From Pigoraptor vietnamica (lineage: Eukaryota; Opisthokonta; Filasterea), in the NCBI GenBank assembly GCA_943704525.1, contig CALSCQ010003241.1, positions 1-55,943 on the forward strand: 55,943 bases of DNA, read 5' to 3'. Shown here piece after piece: positions 31,028 to 43,175 of this stretch. Below the pieces are notes generated by a model that was not told where the DNA came from, searched no databases, and saw only the letters and a list, made by a program, of their open reading frames with translations. Numbering within the stretch: position 1 is the stretch's first letter; each line of letters starts with the position of its first letter. Made by a program: the position numbers and the translations under genes.

Positions 31028-33559
31028 GCGTGTGCGGTTGTGTGTGTGCGTGTGCGTTGTGAACTGTCCGCATGTTGGTGCGCGCTGAAGTGGCATCCCG
31101 AAGGACTAATCCCTGCATCCCTGGCGTCTGTTTTGCATCCTATCGCACACTTATGCCTCGCTGTGCCCCGCAGTGCTCAACGGCTCCCCCGGGTTCATCA
31201 ATCTCCTCGACGCACTCAATGCGTGGCAGCTTGTCAAGGTACTGCTGTCCCCGCATTCTGCAACTTCCTTCGCCATGTCACTTGAGATGGGCACTGAAAC
31301 AGTCCAGAGTCGTGTCTTATTGTGGTTCCACACACATCACTGAGCGTCCAACGCTGACCCTCCCCCGGGGTGCCTCGCTCGCAGGAGCTGCGCACCGCCC
31401 TCAACCTCCCTGCCGCGGCGTCCTTCAAGCACGTGTCGCCGGCGGGCGCGGCCGTTGCCAACCCCCTCACCCCCGACCAGGCCAAGCTGTGCATGGTCGA
31501 CGACCTCGGCGAGCTCTCGCCCATTGCGACGGCCTATGCACGCGCCCGCGGTACGTGCCGAGAGCAGCATCATAGCAGAACAGCGCCCATTTAGCGCAAC
31601 GGCGCACGCATGCACGCGCAGCACGCACGATGTTTTGATAGTTTGTGATACTGACGATGCAATGTGCAGGTGCGGACCGCCTCTCGTCGTTTGGCGATTG
31701 GATTGCGCTCTCGGACGTGTGTGACGTCAGCACCGCCCGCATCATCTCTCGTGAGGTGCGTGATTTTTAGAGCAATGTCCGCGCTCGCACGCAACAACAT
31801 CGATGACCCTTGCGTTCTGTGTGGATGCTGATGGCGTCACGTGTGCGTCAGGTGTCGGACGGCGTGATTGCGCCTGGGTACGATGACGAGGCCCTTGCGC
31901 TCCTCCGCAAGAAGAAGGAGGGCAAGTACACTGTCCTCACGGTGGGTGTGACGTGCATGTGACGCATGCGTCAGTCGTGCGGTAGCATGTCGAAGAGGCA
32001 ACGAGCTCACCCTCAAATACGCTACATACAAACTCACTCGCATGCGCAGATGGACCCGGCGTACGAGCCGCCCGAGTCCGAGACGCGCCAGGTGTACGGT
32101 CTGCGCCTGCAGCAGCTCCGCAACAAGCACCCGATTACGCGCGCCGAATTTGCGAACATTGTGTCGAAGAGCAAGGAGGTGTGCCCCTGTTGTGCTGTCT
32201 GTTTACACTTTGCACACAGCGACAGAGCGTGTGCTGTAGTAGCCGTATGCTTTAGGTATCTATGTCTGTGCTTTCGACGAGTGCGCCTGTTCCGTTTTAC
32301 TGTGTTTATACGTCCCGACGCGCTCACGTGACGGCCTTTCCCCAGATGCCCGAGTCTGCCATTCGCGATCTCATCGTGGCGACGATTGCGCTCAAGTTCA
32401 CCCAGTCGAACTCGGTGTGCTTTGCGCGCGACGGGCAGGTATGCGACACGGAGCAGCTGTTAGGCTGACAGAATTCTCCTGCATGGGCGGACTGGTGTGG
32501 TGTTTTGAAGCCGTTTCGACCCGCCGGCACAAGCACTCTCGCACACGGCATGACATCTGAGCCAATGAGACTGGTTGTTTGTTTGCATTTGATGTCCGGA
32601 CTGCCTTGACACGCGCTGTGCGTTCCAGGTGATTGGACTCGGCGCCGGGCAGCAGTCGCGCGTCCACTGCACGCGCCTTGCGGGCGACAAGGCGGACAAC
32701 TGGTGCGTCGAACGCTTCACGCGCTTCATGTCCGCACTCAGAGCCACGTGCGCGCAGGCTCATCATGCATTGGCCTGGCTTCTAATGGGGCTTCCCTTGG
32801 TTGCAGGTGGCTGAGGCAGCACCCGAATGTCCTCGCGATGAAGTTCAAGAAGGTGCGTGTGACTGCGCGTGCTGTTGGTTGCGCGTTGTGCTCGCGCACG
32901 TCTGTGTTTCGGCTCGGAATGGTATTTGACTGCGCCTGTTCGCGGCGAGTGTCTCGTGTTGCGCGTACAGTGTGTGCAGTGTGAGTTTGCGCATGTGGTG
33001 TGTGGTTCATTCCATTCCATTGTGCCTTCGATGCGTGGGCTGACCCATGACGTCACGCAACGCGCAGGAAGTGAAGCGGCCGGACCGCTCCAATGCGATC
33101 GATATGTACGTGCGTGGCGTCCTTGGCGAGGTGAGCGTTTGGTGCTATATATGTCGGCTGCACTGCGGCCATGCCACCCTCACTTATCACCCTGTTGTTA
33201 TTCTCGCACACACGTGTGTGTGCAACCTCGTTACTCCCCCGGTCCTCACGCCCTTCTCTCTGTTATGTGAATGCCCACTGCAGGAGATGGCCCAGGAGGC
33301 ATTTGATGCGCTGTTCGAAGAGCGCGTTCCCCCGCTCTCCGCCGCCGACCGCCGTGCGTGGCTCGACCGCCTGACCGGCGTAGCCCTCAGCTCGGACGCC
33401 TTCTTCCCCTTCCGCGACAACGTCGACCGCGCCAAGCGCACCGGCGTCCGATTCATTGCCGCTCCGAGCGGGTCCGTGCAGGACGCCGTCGTCGTGGCTG
33501 CGGCGGACGAGTATGGCATGACGGTCGCGCACACCACGCTGCGCCTGTTCCACCACTGA
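29270..33559 (+). CDS. ATIC: Bifunctional purine biosynthesis protein ATIC (AICAR formyltransferase / IMP cyclohydrolase), 591 aa
   Basis: Sixteen exons: 29270-29285, 29407-29533, 29836-29912, 30065-30220, 30365-30519, 30783-30939, 31174-31238, 31385-31550, 31670-31755, 31852-31941, 32050-32178, 32346-32438, 32629-32702, 32807-32852, 33068-33130 and 33284-33559 (1776 nt). It performs the last two steps of IMP synthesis. The N-terminal cyclohydrolase domain shows [53 protein letters not shown] and VVCNLYPF. The formyltransferase domain shows [33 protein letters not shown] and [12 protein letters not shown], with the catalytic Lys-His at 266-267 as in human ATIC. It then has [20 protein letters not shown] and a C-terminal [21 protein letters not shown]. 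Length matches human (592). Confidence 0.98.
29617..29812. repeat. TG microsatellite with 70-bp internal duplication, ATIC intron 2
   Basis: TG repeats on the sense strand include a duplicated block (tcttctgtgtccgtatctg at about 29694 and 29759) between CATG-interrupted TG runs. Confidence 0.9.
30966..31060. repeat. TG microsatellite, ATIC intron 6
   Basis: About 28 uninterrupted TG units and further TGCG interruptions on the sense strand begin shortly after the GTGGGT donor. Confidence 0.95.
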
Positions 33560-34717
33560 TGCGTGCGCTGCTCGCGTGTTGGCGAATGAATTGTCTCCAC
33601 AGCCCATGCGCATTGTTACGACTGTTACGACTGAAAAATCAATTCTCCATTCAATGTGCCTGCAGGAAACAGACACGTGCTGTGTGTCGCCGCACTTGCG
33701 ACGAATGCGACCCCAAACGTGCACTCGAGAACGGGTGGCGTGACTATTTTTAGGCGATGGGGACCAAGGGGCATAATTTCTCTCGGCGCATTCGCTCTCA
33801 GTGTCTCCTCTGCCAACGGCGGTGTGCGGCGGGGGTTCTTTATCTCGGTCGCAGCCTCAGTGCGGACTGCGCACAGCGCCATGTGACGAATCGGCGGCTG
33901 TTGCACAGTCTAGTGAGAGATGGGCTACATTGGAACGATGTACCCGTGTGAGTTCACTTGTCTCTACTATGATTTAGGGCGTGCACGGCGAGGCGGCGAC
34001 GGGCGTTGCGATGGTTCGGAGTGCGGCCGTGGACGAGGGCGATTGAAGTGGCTGTAGGACAAATTGAGGAAGGGCTAGTAAAACTGTGAACCCGCGCGCC
34101 TGAGAGTTGCCCAGTACTCACGTTCAGTCGCTGCTGCCGTCTTAAACAGCACTCTGCGCTCATTATACATGTGCGCGCGCATACAAAGTGCCGTCAGTTG
34201 AGCGTTTCAAACAGAGACTGCGCCGTTACCGCCAAAAATTTGGCGCCAGTGATTTTTGATGACCATGTTGTTACGGCATCACGTGAGTAACATTTCGACC
34301 CTTCGTATATATTCGAGGTCTCAAGTGGACCCGACGCACGCACAAAACTTTGCCCCATCCACAATTCCACCCGCTTTCGCACACACGCCATTGCCTCGAC
34401 GCTCACTCCACCTCAGCGCGGCCACGCGGACGCACTGTTGGCCAAGGTAATTGCAAGGCCGTGTTTCTTCTATTTTTCCATCTTTCATTCTTTCCCTTTC
34501 TTTCTCGTGTTTTGGGGTTCTTCACAATTCCGCCCTTGTGTCTGTGCGTTATATTGCAGCGTTCTGTGGATTTTCATTACCGGCCTTGTTTCAACGCTCC
34601 GTTTCGGCGCATCCACTTGTGTGGTGTTGCGTGTCTCACTCTGTTTGTTTCAATGTTGGCGCATCCACTTGGGTGTCACTCGGTTTGTTTCACTGTGCCA
34701 GTGGTGCAGGCTTCACA
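33560..34717. other. Intergenic and leader of the coiled-coil gene
   Basis: This 1158-bp stretch after ATIC has no exon that I can support. It is less GC-rich than the genes, has a tandem gttacgactgttacgactga near 33615 and a TATA-like cgtatatattcg at about 34306. From 34446 to 34709 it is T/C-rich and could be a 5'-UTR intron (gtaattgc donor, gtgcag acceptor) ending 8 bp before the ATG at 34718. TCACGTGA occurs at 34279-34286. Confidence 0.45.
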
Positions 34718-35713
34718 ATGGCTGTTGCGGCGAACGCGACGTACGACGTGTCGGTTGCTTCCTTGCGCGGTGGCTTTCCCACCTTTGGGACAGCGATCGT
34801 CGCCGGCCGTCCCGTGGACATAAGCGACGTTGGTAACGCCGTGCGCGACGTGAGGTCGCGTGAGGCGTGGAGTGCCAATGGACTGCCGGATGTCGACATT
34901 GACGAGGCCGCGGCACGCCAGGCTGAGGTTTTTCACGCATGTGAGTGGATGCATGGCGAGTGTGCGTGATGTGCTCTCTCACTAAGCGGCGCTGCGATTT
35001 CTCCGTCTCTTGTTGCAGACGCGAGCGCAGTGCATGGGACTACGCGCCACGACGAGGTCATGCAGCTGCTGCGGGACCTCAAGGACGAGTTCAAAAACCG
35101 CATGGACGGGATGAACGACCGCGTCGACGGGCTCAGCGCCCGCGTCGACGGGCTTAGCGCCGAACTCCGTGCCGATCGCGCGAAAGCGACAAACTACGAT
35201 CGCTGCCGGCGGCTGGTTGATACGGAGCACCTCGTTCCAATCCCGACGGTGAGGGGATGCGGCCGAATGGCTCACAGCCACTGTGTGATGCGGTTTGCCT
35301 CTCCACACGCTGTTGAGTGTCATGCTTTGCACGTTATGCAGGTGGCTGCGAACGCCCTTGGCGTGCCCATTGGCACCATGCCGGGTTGTATCAATTCGGG
35401 CGATCCCCATCCCGTCTTCCCCTCTACCGTGGGTGAAATGAGAGCGCTGACCACGGCTGAGGTACGTCAGCATTGCGTCCGCAGGATCAGTTCGACACCC
35501 AGAAGGTCTTGTGGTTGCTCTAATGACCCCTTTCTGCGGCAACCTTAGCTCGACGCCCTGGAGGTCTTCTACGGGACCACCTTCACTGGCCGGACGGTCA
35601 CGAATCGCCGGACTGCTTTCCATCGCTTCGTCACTGGTGCTGATGTCAGGCGTTGATATGCATTGGTTATTGCCAGTTCCGTAACACACTTGTTTCCAGG
35701 TATTCGTGACTGA
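34718..35713 (+). CDS. Small coiled-coil protein of unknown function, about 224 aa
   Basis: Exons 34718-34940, 35019-35248, 35342-35461, 35549-35636 and 35700-35713 give 224 aa. The last intron is uncertain: reading through gives a similar end at 35655. An N-terminal region of about 75 residues contains no known motif. A coiled coil follows, with a repeated RVDGLSA heptad-like element (MDGMNDRVDGLSARVDGLSA). The C-terminal part reads FPSTVGEMRALTTAELDALE and FYGTTFTGRTVTNRRTAFHRF. The layout of coiled coil, then a FPxTxxxLxxL segment, then LxxFYGxxxxGxxxxRRxAF resembles a common uncharacterised family of small fungal proteins, which is only a recollection. No function can be assigned. Confidence 0.7.
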
Positions 35714-37338
35714 GAGTACGTCGCTCACCGGGCGTGAATTGCGTCCGCCGGTGACTCGCTTCATTTTCATGCGTTGCGCGTTCAATACAAGTTCGTCGTG
35801 CGATTGACTGCACGGGTCCATTGACAGCGCTAGCACAACCCTCTACCCCGCACAGACACGCAGACACGACAGTCTTCGAGAAAAAAAGGCGCTCAGCGAA
35901 TGAAGAGCACACTTTAGGGCACATGGACTGGGCTGTAGAGAATACTTTAATCGATAACGAGGACGGACGACGCTTTTCGGAGACGCAAGTAGCCCATCGC
36001 GAGGTCGCCACTCTTGCAAGCAGACACGGCAAAGGACGGGCAGCGCCGGAGACAGCCGACTATCAGACTGACATTCTCCGCGTTGCCATTGATTCAAGTT
36101 CGTCTCGCCCATCCCCATCGTCGCCCTATCCGCACGAGCGCACGAGGACAACGGCCCAACCAGTGCGTCGTGCCGGGCCTTCCCCGATGTGGACGCGAGA
36201 GCACGAACAAAGGGACTAACAAGCGCGTCGTAGCCTTCTGTCGTCGGCGCCACCCATCGGCACTCATCTCGCTCGTCCGGTGCTCATATCCGCGCAAAGC
36301 TTGCAACGGACGAAAGCATATCAGCAAGACCCTGCGGTGGCGACGACAACGGCACCCCCCGCGCAGCTGCAGTACTCTTTCCCCACACTGCGCCACAATG
36401 GTCCGCACAGCTGTCGGGGTGGACCGAATTCGTCCTTCAGCCGTGCAAACCGGCCACCCGCGCCCACCGAGGAGCGTGCCACGCAGTCGCAGACGCATGC
36501 TGCCGCGCAACTGGAAGCCCACGCACGCGCGCATCACGGCATCCACGACATGGGACACCCAACAGCATTTAGACCGCTTCCGCAGACACGTCCAATGCCT
36601 TTCCCACAGTTGAGTGCTTGGGAAAGTCGGTCGTTGGATGAGATCAAGGCGTGCTGTTTGCCGAACTCGAGCCGCTTCCCTCGCAGTGACGACCTCGCGC
36701 AGTATCCACGTTGCATCTGGACGTCTACGACTGACTCGTACGTTGTCTCCCCATTCCTTCGGCAGGGAGCACACTCGCGAACTCTCACGAGGCTGTCAGT
36801 GCCCTTGGCGCCTCACCCTTTCGCAGGACTGGACTCCATACCAGCTCAACATGCCGAACGCATCCCTCTCAGTGCGAAGGATGACTTCGCGAACATTGCG
36901 GCGGCGGACATGTCTAAGAGGACGGCCGATCACCAGCCGTTGAGGCGTCGGCGCCGGTTGCCCTACTCCGCAGGAATGATGCCAAGAGAAGACGCCGTTC
37001 CCGTGAGCGGAGCCGCGACAACGGCGCAAAGTCCTTCACGCGAGGGCATAATAACTGTGCGGGCTCCGGCGACACATCCGTGGGATCGCGGCCGATCGCG
37101 ATCATCCCTACCGCGCAAACGACGAAGGTCCGCGACGCCAGAGAACGACAAAGTGGGCACGCCCGCGCAATTCGGAGCTGTTGCCCGCGCAAGATGGTTG
37201 CGTGAGCTTTCCCACACACCCGGACAGTGACGTCATGCCGTTCAAATTTTTTGGCGCGCATTCGAAACTCGCTCACAACGACATAAAGTGCCCAAAACGC
37301 GTCTGCGCCAGTGTCCCTGCGCACTCTCCGCGACGGAA
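35714..37338. other. Unresolved region with competing open frames
   Basis: This 1.6-kb interval holds a 316-codon plus-strand frame (36280-37230), an overlapping 199-codon frame (36014-36613) and a 226-codon minus frame (36094-36774), none with a recognised domain. The 3' part is suggestive in another frame: after an acceptor-like tactccgcag (ending 36972) it reads NDAKRRRRSRERSRDNGAKS and stays open to a stop near 37204, an Arg/Ser-rich tract like SR proteins. Donors and acceptors are less clear than in neighbouring genes, so I do not call an exon model. It may be a rapidly evolving gene or a decayed one. Confidence 0.35.
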
Positions 37339-39751
37339 ATGGCGCGGCGTGGCGCGGCGAGGGGCGGGCACGTGACAGTGGCGGCGCATCGGCCGCCGCA
37401 CGCGCACGTGCACGGGGCCACCGCATCTCACCGGCAACCACCTCCATCCGAAGCACCGCTGACGCGAACGTCGCTACCGCCGGGCGTGGTGGGAGACGTG
37501 CGCTTCACGCTGCGCGTGGCTGTGCCGAAGATTGTGTGGCTTGAAAGTGGGCGCGAGGGCACCCCTGTGCAAGTGCGCCTGAAATGGTGGGGCGAGGACG
37601 GCGAGGGGACGGTGTTCAGGTGCGTGAAAGGAGTGCATCGTGCGCACGGGTTTAGGGAGGTTGTGCGTGAGTGCATCGTGCTCATGTTTATGGAGGTTGT
37701 GCGTGAGTGCGCGTGCGCGGGGCGTGCCTATGTAGTGCGTGATTGGGTTCCTTGAATGGCCGCAGCGTGTACGTTATGCGCCCGACGTGTGCGCGTTCGT
37801 GCTTCTGCAATGTTGTGTCTCAATGTGTTCGAGCCTGGGTATGTCGCTGTCGCCAGTTGCAAATTTCGTCCGCCAGAGTGCTTACAAACGCACCCCCGCA
37901 GGCCCCGCGAGCCCTCGTTTGATGTGGCGCGGGACGCTTCGGCCGCCGTGTTCGAAGTGCGGTGCCAGCGCAAGACACTCGAGGCCTATCTCCGCGGTGC
38001 GTCCTCGCAGCGCACGCGGCTTTCCACTCGCTGTGCACCCGTCGTTGGTTAATCGCCATCAACTTCGTTCGTTAATCGCCCTTAGATTGATCTCATGGCT
38101 TGCTGTTACACGAGTTGCGCGTCCCTCGTTTTGTTGCGCCATTTGGCTGCCCTTTCGCTTCCATTTCTCCGCCTTGACGCGCCCACTGGCGCAGACATGG
38201 GTGCGCTTGTGATGGACGTCGCCCGCAGCGACACGGGCGATTCGCTAGGGAAGGCGCGCATCGGCAACGTCGCTTTCATCGCGCGCGGACAGCCGTTCAG
38301 CGGGTGCGGAAGGATGTGCGGTGTTTCGCGTGAGGCCCGTGGCCGATTTGTGTGGCACCAGTTCTTGCGTGACATGTGTTACGCGGACCCTCTCGTTCGA
38401 GTCTCGCGTTTTGATGCGGTGCTAGTTTTCTCGACTGTATTTGGGGGCGCATATATGTCAGCATACATGTGGCTCTTACGCGCGAAATACGCCGTCCGTC
38501 GCCTTGCGCAGGTCGTTCTCCGTGTCGAATGCGGAGGGCCTCAAGGTCGCCTACCTAATGGTCGAAATGGCCCTCCTCACGCCCGACAGCCGCCCGCTCT
38601 CGTCCAGCGGGCGCGGCGAGGGCGCGGAGCACGGGACAAGCGGTGCTCTCGACAATAGCAGTGGCAGCGGCGGCGATGCGGTGCGAAGGAAGCCGCTCGT
38701 GCTGCGCGAGGTTGACGTCGAGAAGCGCCTTGCCGAGCTGCGTGGTGAGGGCCGTGGGGCGTCGGCGGGGGAGTCTTCGTCGCACGGGGCGTCCCCGCGA
38801 AGCATCCACGCCCGCGCATCGGACGTTGTTATTGTGGGGCAAGAAAATCAGACGGAGAGGAGAGGGGGCGTGGAGGTCTCGGAGGGCCGGCGTGTTGCCG
38901 ACGGACAGCACCACACGCGTGCGCACGCGAGTGGCGATGCGGGCGTGGATGACGGCGTGCGGCGGCCCGTGGGCGACGCGAATGAGGGGGCAGTGGACGA
39001 GGGGGATGAGGACGTGCTGAGTGCGCTGATTGGGCGCGGTCGTCGCCTTCAGCGCGAGATTGCGGCGTCGGCAGGCGAGGACGAGGGTTCGCTTGGCGAT
39101 GCGCACACCCACGGTGGGGAGAGTGGCGGGCGAGGTCGAAGTGACCGCGGCGCCGCGCACCCGCGTAACACGCTCGCGGACATTGCGGGTATCGACAGCG
39201 ACGCGTCGGGGGAAGGCTCCTCGTCCGGACTTGAGGACGACATTCTCGAAGAGCTGTTCTACAGTGTTCCTGCGCACGGCCGGCGCCCCGCGGGCCGCGC
39301 CCACAGCGGCTCCTCTGACAGTGGCAGCGACGAAGAGGCCGTCCCCGCGCCCGCAGCGAAGCAGCCGAAGGCCGCAACGACGCAGCGACCCATCGCCGGT
39401 GATGCCCCGCCCCCGCGCAAGGTGTCGTCGCTTGGCGTGGGCACGCTGACAGAGTTGGGCCGGGTGTATGCCGCGCGCCTGCACGTGGACCGCCTTGTGC
39501 TCGGCACGGGTGCTCAAGAGGGAGATGCCGACGCGCGCCGCACGTACTTTCTCGAATATCAATTTCCCGTCGCCGTCGCTGGCGCGGGGGAAGTCAAGGC
39601 GGAGCGGATGCGCGCGGCGTCGGCGAAGGTGGACGGGAAGGGTGGGTCTTACGCGCGCACGGCGGGGCTCCGTGGAGTGTGGGAGTATTTGGAGCATTGT
39701 GGGCCTGCGTATTGCATTTGCTTGGATTGTTATTATGTGCGTGCACGTGTG

Positions 39752-39801
<50 letters not shown>

Positions 39802-42800
39802 GTGTGTGTGTTTTTCAGGGGCCAAGTCTGTCCGATCCCCCGCTTGTCACAGTCTCACACTGCGATTCGATGACGCAGTGGTGACACTGACGCACCGCGG
39901 CGTCTTCCCCGTCGTGTTTGACGCTGACGTCATCGACCACTGGTGGTCGAAATCGGTGCCGTTTAAAATTCTCGTGCGCGCCGCGAGGGACAAGGCGGTG
40001 CGTGCACTTCAGTTGCCCACTTGCTTGTGCGATCCACTTTGGTCTCCGTGTGTCTTGTGCTACCTGGCTCTTTGTGTGCGCGCGCTTGCATCTTTGTGCA
40101 TGTGCGTGTGTGTTGTGTGGAGAGGTGGTGTTTGCAGCGCGTATTGCCAGTTGTGGGTGAACCCTGGTAGTCTAGATGCACTTCAAAACTCATTTTGCGC
40201 TCGCTCATATGCGCCTGCGTCGTCCCCACGTGACGCAGGCCACTGTGCTGGGAACGGCCACCCTTCCACTGCGCTCCGTGCTCACCGCGCCCGGCTTCAC
40301 TCTGTCGACATCGCTGCACATGACGCCCGTCGCAAACGCACGCCTCGCAAACGCCGGCGCAAGGCAGAAGACCACCCCTTCCCTCCTGCAGGTCCGCCTC
40401 TCTCTCGCCGTGGACGGCCGCACCGGTGCCCGCGCATCCTCCCCACTGCCGCCCCTCCAGCAGCCCGCGGCAGCACTAGGCCTCCCGGACAGCGTCGTGC
40501 GCGCGACCGTCACGGCCACGGAGGACGAACCGCAGCCACAATCGGCGCTGGAGACTGCTTCCGGGAGCGCGCAGGCCGGTCACGTGCCTGTCCGGCAGCC
40601 GGTGCATCTGCTCGTCGAGGTGGGGTCCATCCGGGGCGTTTCTCCGCCGCGCAACTTGTACGCCGTGTGTCGCGTGCTGTCGCTCGACGAGAGTCGCACG
40701 GACGTCCACTGGGGCGAGCGGTGTCCGGACTTTGGGCTCTCCCTCTCCATCCCCGTTATGCTCACGCCAGCCGTCGCCAACGGGTTCCGCGGAAACTCGG
40801 TCGTCGTCGAAGTGTGGGACAAGACGCACGGCGACGAGCTCGTCGGTCTCGTGCGCCTGCCGCTCCATCCCGCGTACCTTGCTCTGCGCGACGCGGAGGT
40901 GGCCGCCGCCATGCTCTCTGCGTCGTCCGCCGTCGAGGCTGCCCCGGTGGGCGAGTACCCCGTCGTGAATCCGTTCACGGGCAGCGAAGAGGGGCGCCTC
41001 GTCGCGATGGTGGCGGTGGGTACGGCCGCTCAGCTGGCGCCACTGCGAGGGTCTGCCGCGCTGCGCAGCCGCGCCCTTGCCATGCAGACGATCGCCGTCG
41101 GAACGGACGCCGCACACCGCGATGCCGCAAGCAGCCCCCTCCCGCGGCCGAAGGACAGGGATGCCCGGCGAAGTGTGCGCGCTGCGAGCGTCAGCCCATC
41201 GCGTCCAGCGAGCGACTCGAGCCCGAGGGATTCGCCCCGGAAACGGCGCACGCACAAGCCGCACAGGGACCACTCTCCCTCGTCACGTGACGCGCGCAGG
41301 CCGCACCAGAGGTCGGCCAGCAACTCTCCGGGCCCCTCGCACCGACGACGACGCGACGACGCGCGCCACCGCAGCCTGAGTGCGAGCCCTTCGAGTGCTG
41401 ACAGAGGGGAGGAGCGGAAGGAGAAGGGCCGCTGGTGGAATGAGAAGCGGATGCGGGCACGGAGCTCCAGTCGCAGCCGCAGCCGCAGCCCTTCTCACGT
41501 GGATGGAGAGCGCGCGCGGTGGCGTCGCGGTGGCGATTACGGCAGCCAACGCACGAAGACGGAACGCCGGCGCGTCGACCGCTCCGAGAGCCCCGACTGG
41601 CGGCGCCTGTGCGAAGACCTCCTGCAGAAGCGCGCGACAGGGGACGCGCTCCGCCGCGAGTACGAGGCCGTCCGTGCAGCTAGGGACGGCGATCGGGGTG
41701 CGCGTGCGGCGGACCTCGATGCGCGCGACTTGCTGCACACATCATCGCCCCACAGGAGCTCGTACGCGTGGGACGACGACGCGCCGTCGCGCCTCCGGTC
41801 GTCCGGTGGACCCTTCGACCGCGACCCGCCGCTGTCAGAGGCGCGCACCGAAGTGCTCGAAGGCCACATTCACGCGCACCCACGCGCTGAGGAACACGCA
41901 CGCGAAGCGGCACCACGGAGCGACAGCCCCGACTGGCGGGCGCTGGCAGCTGAGATGGCAGGTACGGCGCCGACTCTCTCGTCGTCACGTGCCACTGGCG
42001 CGGGCAGCGCGGCGGTTGCCACGTCGACGACAGACTTGGACATGGCCGTCGCCGCCAAACGCATCGCGCATGCCGACGGCCCGGAGGCGCTCGGGGAAGT
42101 CGGGGATGAAGGGAAAGGCGGCCATGCGCTGGACGACGACGCGCGCGCCGCCGATGCTTTGCCGGCGGAGGGTGAAGGCGCCGCGCCCTTGGATGAGCCC
42201 CGCTCGTACACAGAGGAAAGCGCGGGCGGTGAGTCGGGTGGCAGCGGCGACGAGGAATACGCAGACGACTTTGAGGAGTATGCCTCTGCCGAGCCGAGCA
42301 CTGTGGGAGAGGAGATTTCGGAGCGCATCAGCGCGGACGAATCGGCGTCGCGGGGGACGGCGGAGCCCCATGCACACTCGCAGTCTGTGCACCGCGACGT
42401 GGCTCGCGGGTCGTTGGGCGATTCGCTGCGCACAACGTGGAGTGACGCGCGTCCACCGACGGCGCCTCGGGCGTCATCACGTGCGTCCACGGCCGCGAGA
42501 ACGACCGACGCGAGCGAGTGGCTGCCGGGTGCCTCGACAGACAGCCGTCGTGTGGCGGGCCCAGCGGCAGCGCCCCGGTCCGCAACATCGGCGCCACACC
42601 GCGAGCAACCTGCGAGCCCGTCGTCAGTGCGCTCCGGTCGCTCATCGCAGGCGGATGTGCCCTCGCCACGTCGCGACAAACAGCCGGAGCGCCCGGTCCC
42701 TTCCGGAGGCTCGGTTGAAGAGCGAGAAGATTTGCGGATGGGCGCACGTGGCGAACGCGATGCCGCGAGGCACAAAGACGGCGACAACGCCCGCACGACC

Positions 42801-43175
42801 AGCACGCACACGGAGCGTGAGGGCACGGGCGTGCCTCCGCGCGGCTATCGTCCCGCTGCGCGCGACGTGCCGGGTCGCCATGCGCACGCTGATGCGTCGT
42901 CGTACACACGAGTGCCGTTTTCCACCGAACGGCCCGAAGACTGTCACCGGCCTATGGACCACTACCGCAGTGCCGTTCCGCGCCAGCCCGCGCGTCCCGG
43001 CAGCCTGGCGAGCGACCCCTTTGTCGCTGCGGCCATTGTGCCTCCAACACGGCCGCTGCCTGCGCCACGCCTCGCCCCGTGGCCAGACCGCCCGCGTGTG
43101 CCGCTGCCCATCGGCGCCGACCCCGAACTCGAGCGCATCCGGCGCGTGTTTGCGATGGCGGGCGGTCGATCGTGA
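37339..43175 (+). CDS. C2CD3: C2CD3 homologue, centriolar C2-domain protein, about 1576 aa
   Basis: Exons 37339-37619, 37902-37996, 38195-38303, 38512-39641, 39819-39997 and 40239-43175 (4731 nt). The N-terminal module matches C2CD3: LPPGVVGDVRFTLRVAVPKI, VQVRLKWWGEDGEGTVFR, AVFEVRCQRKTLEAYL, DMGALVMDVARSDTGDSLG. A second conserved block comes after a Ser/Gly/Asp-rich linker: RRTYFLEYQFPVA then HRGVFPVVFDADVIDHWWSKS. A C2 domain follows at about 716-816 (VHLLVEVGSIRGVSPPRNLY, SVVVEVWDKTHGDELVGLV). The C-terminal half is disordered, with an Arg/Ser-rich zone at about 913-1032 and an acidic EEYADDFEEYAS motif. C2CD3 is needed for distal centriole elongation and appendages in animals. It lacks the extra C-terminal C2 domains of the longer human protein. 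Confidence 0.9.
37636..37711. repeat. Imperfect tandem repeat in C2CD3 intron 1
   Basis: The units gagtgcatcgtgcgcacggg...ggaggttgtgcgt and gagtgcatcgtgctcatgtt...ggaggttgtgcgt repeat with a period of about 40 bp directly after the first exon. Confidence 0.75.
39754..39810. repeat. TG microsatellite, C2CD3 intron 4
   Basis: TG dinucleotides on the sense strand run almost to the tttttcag acceptor ending at 39818. Confidence 0.95.
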
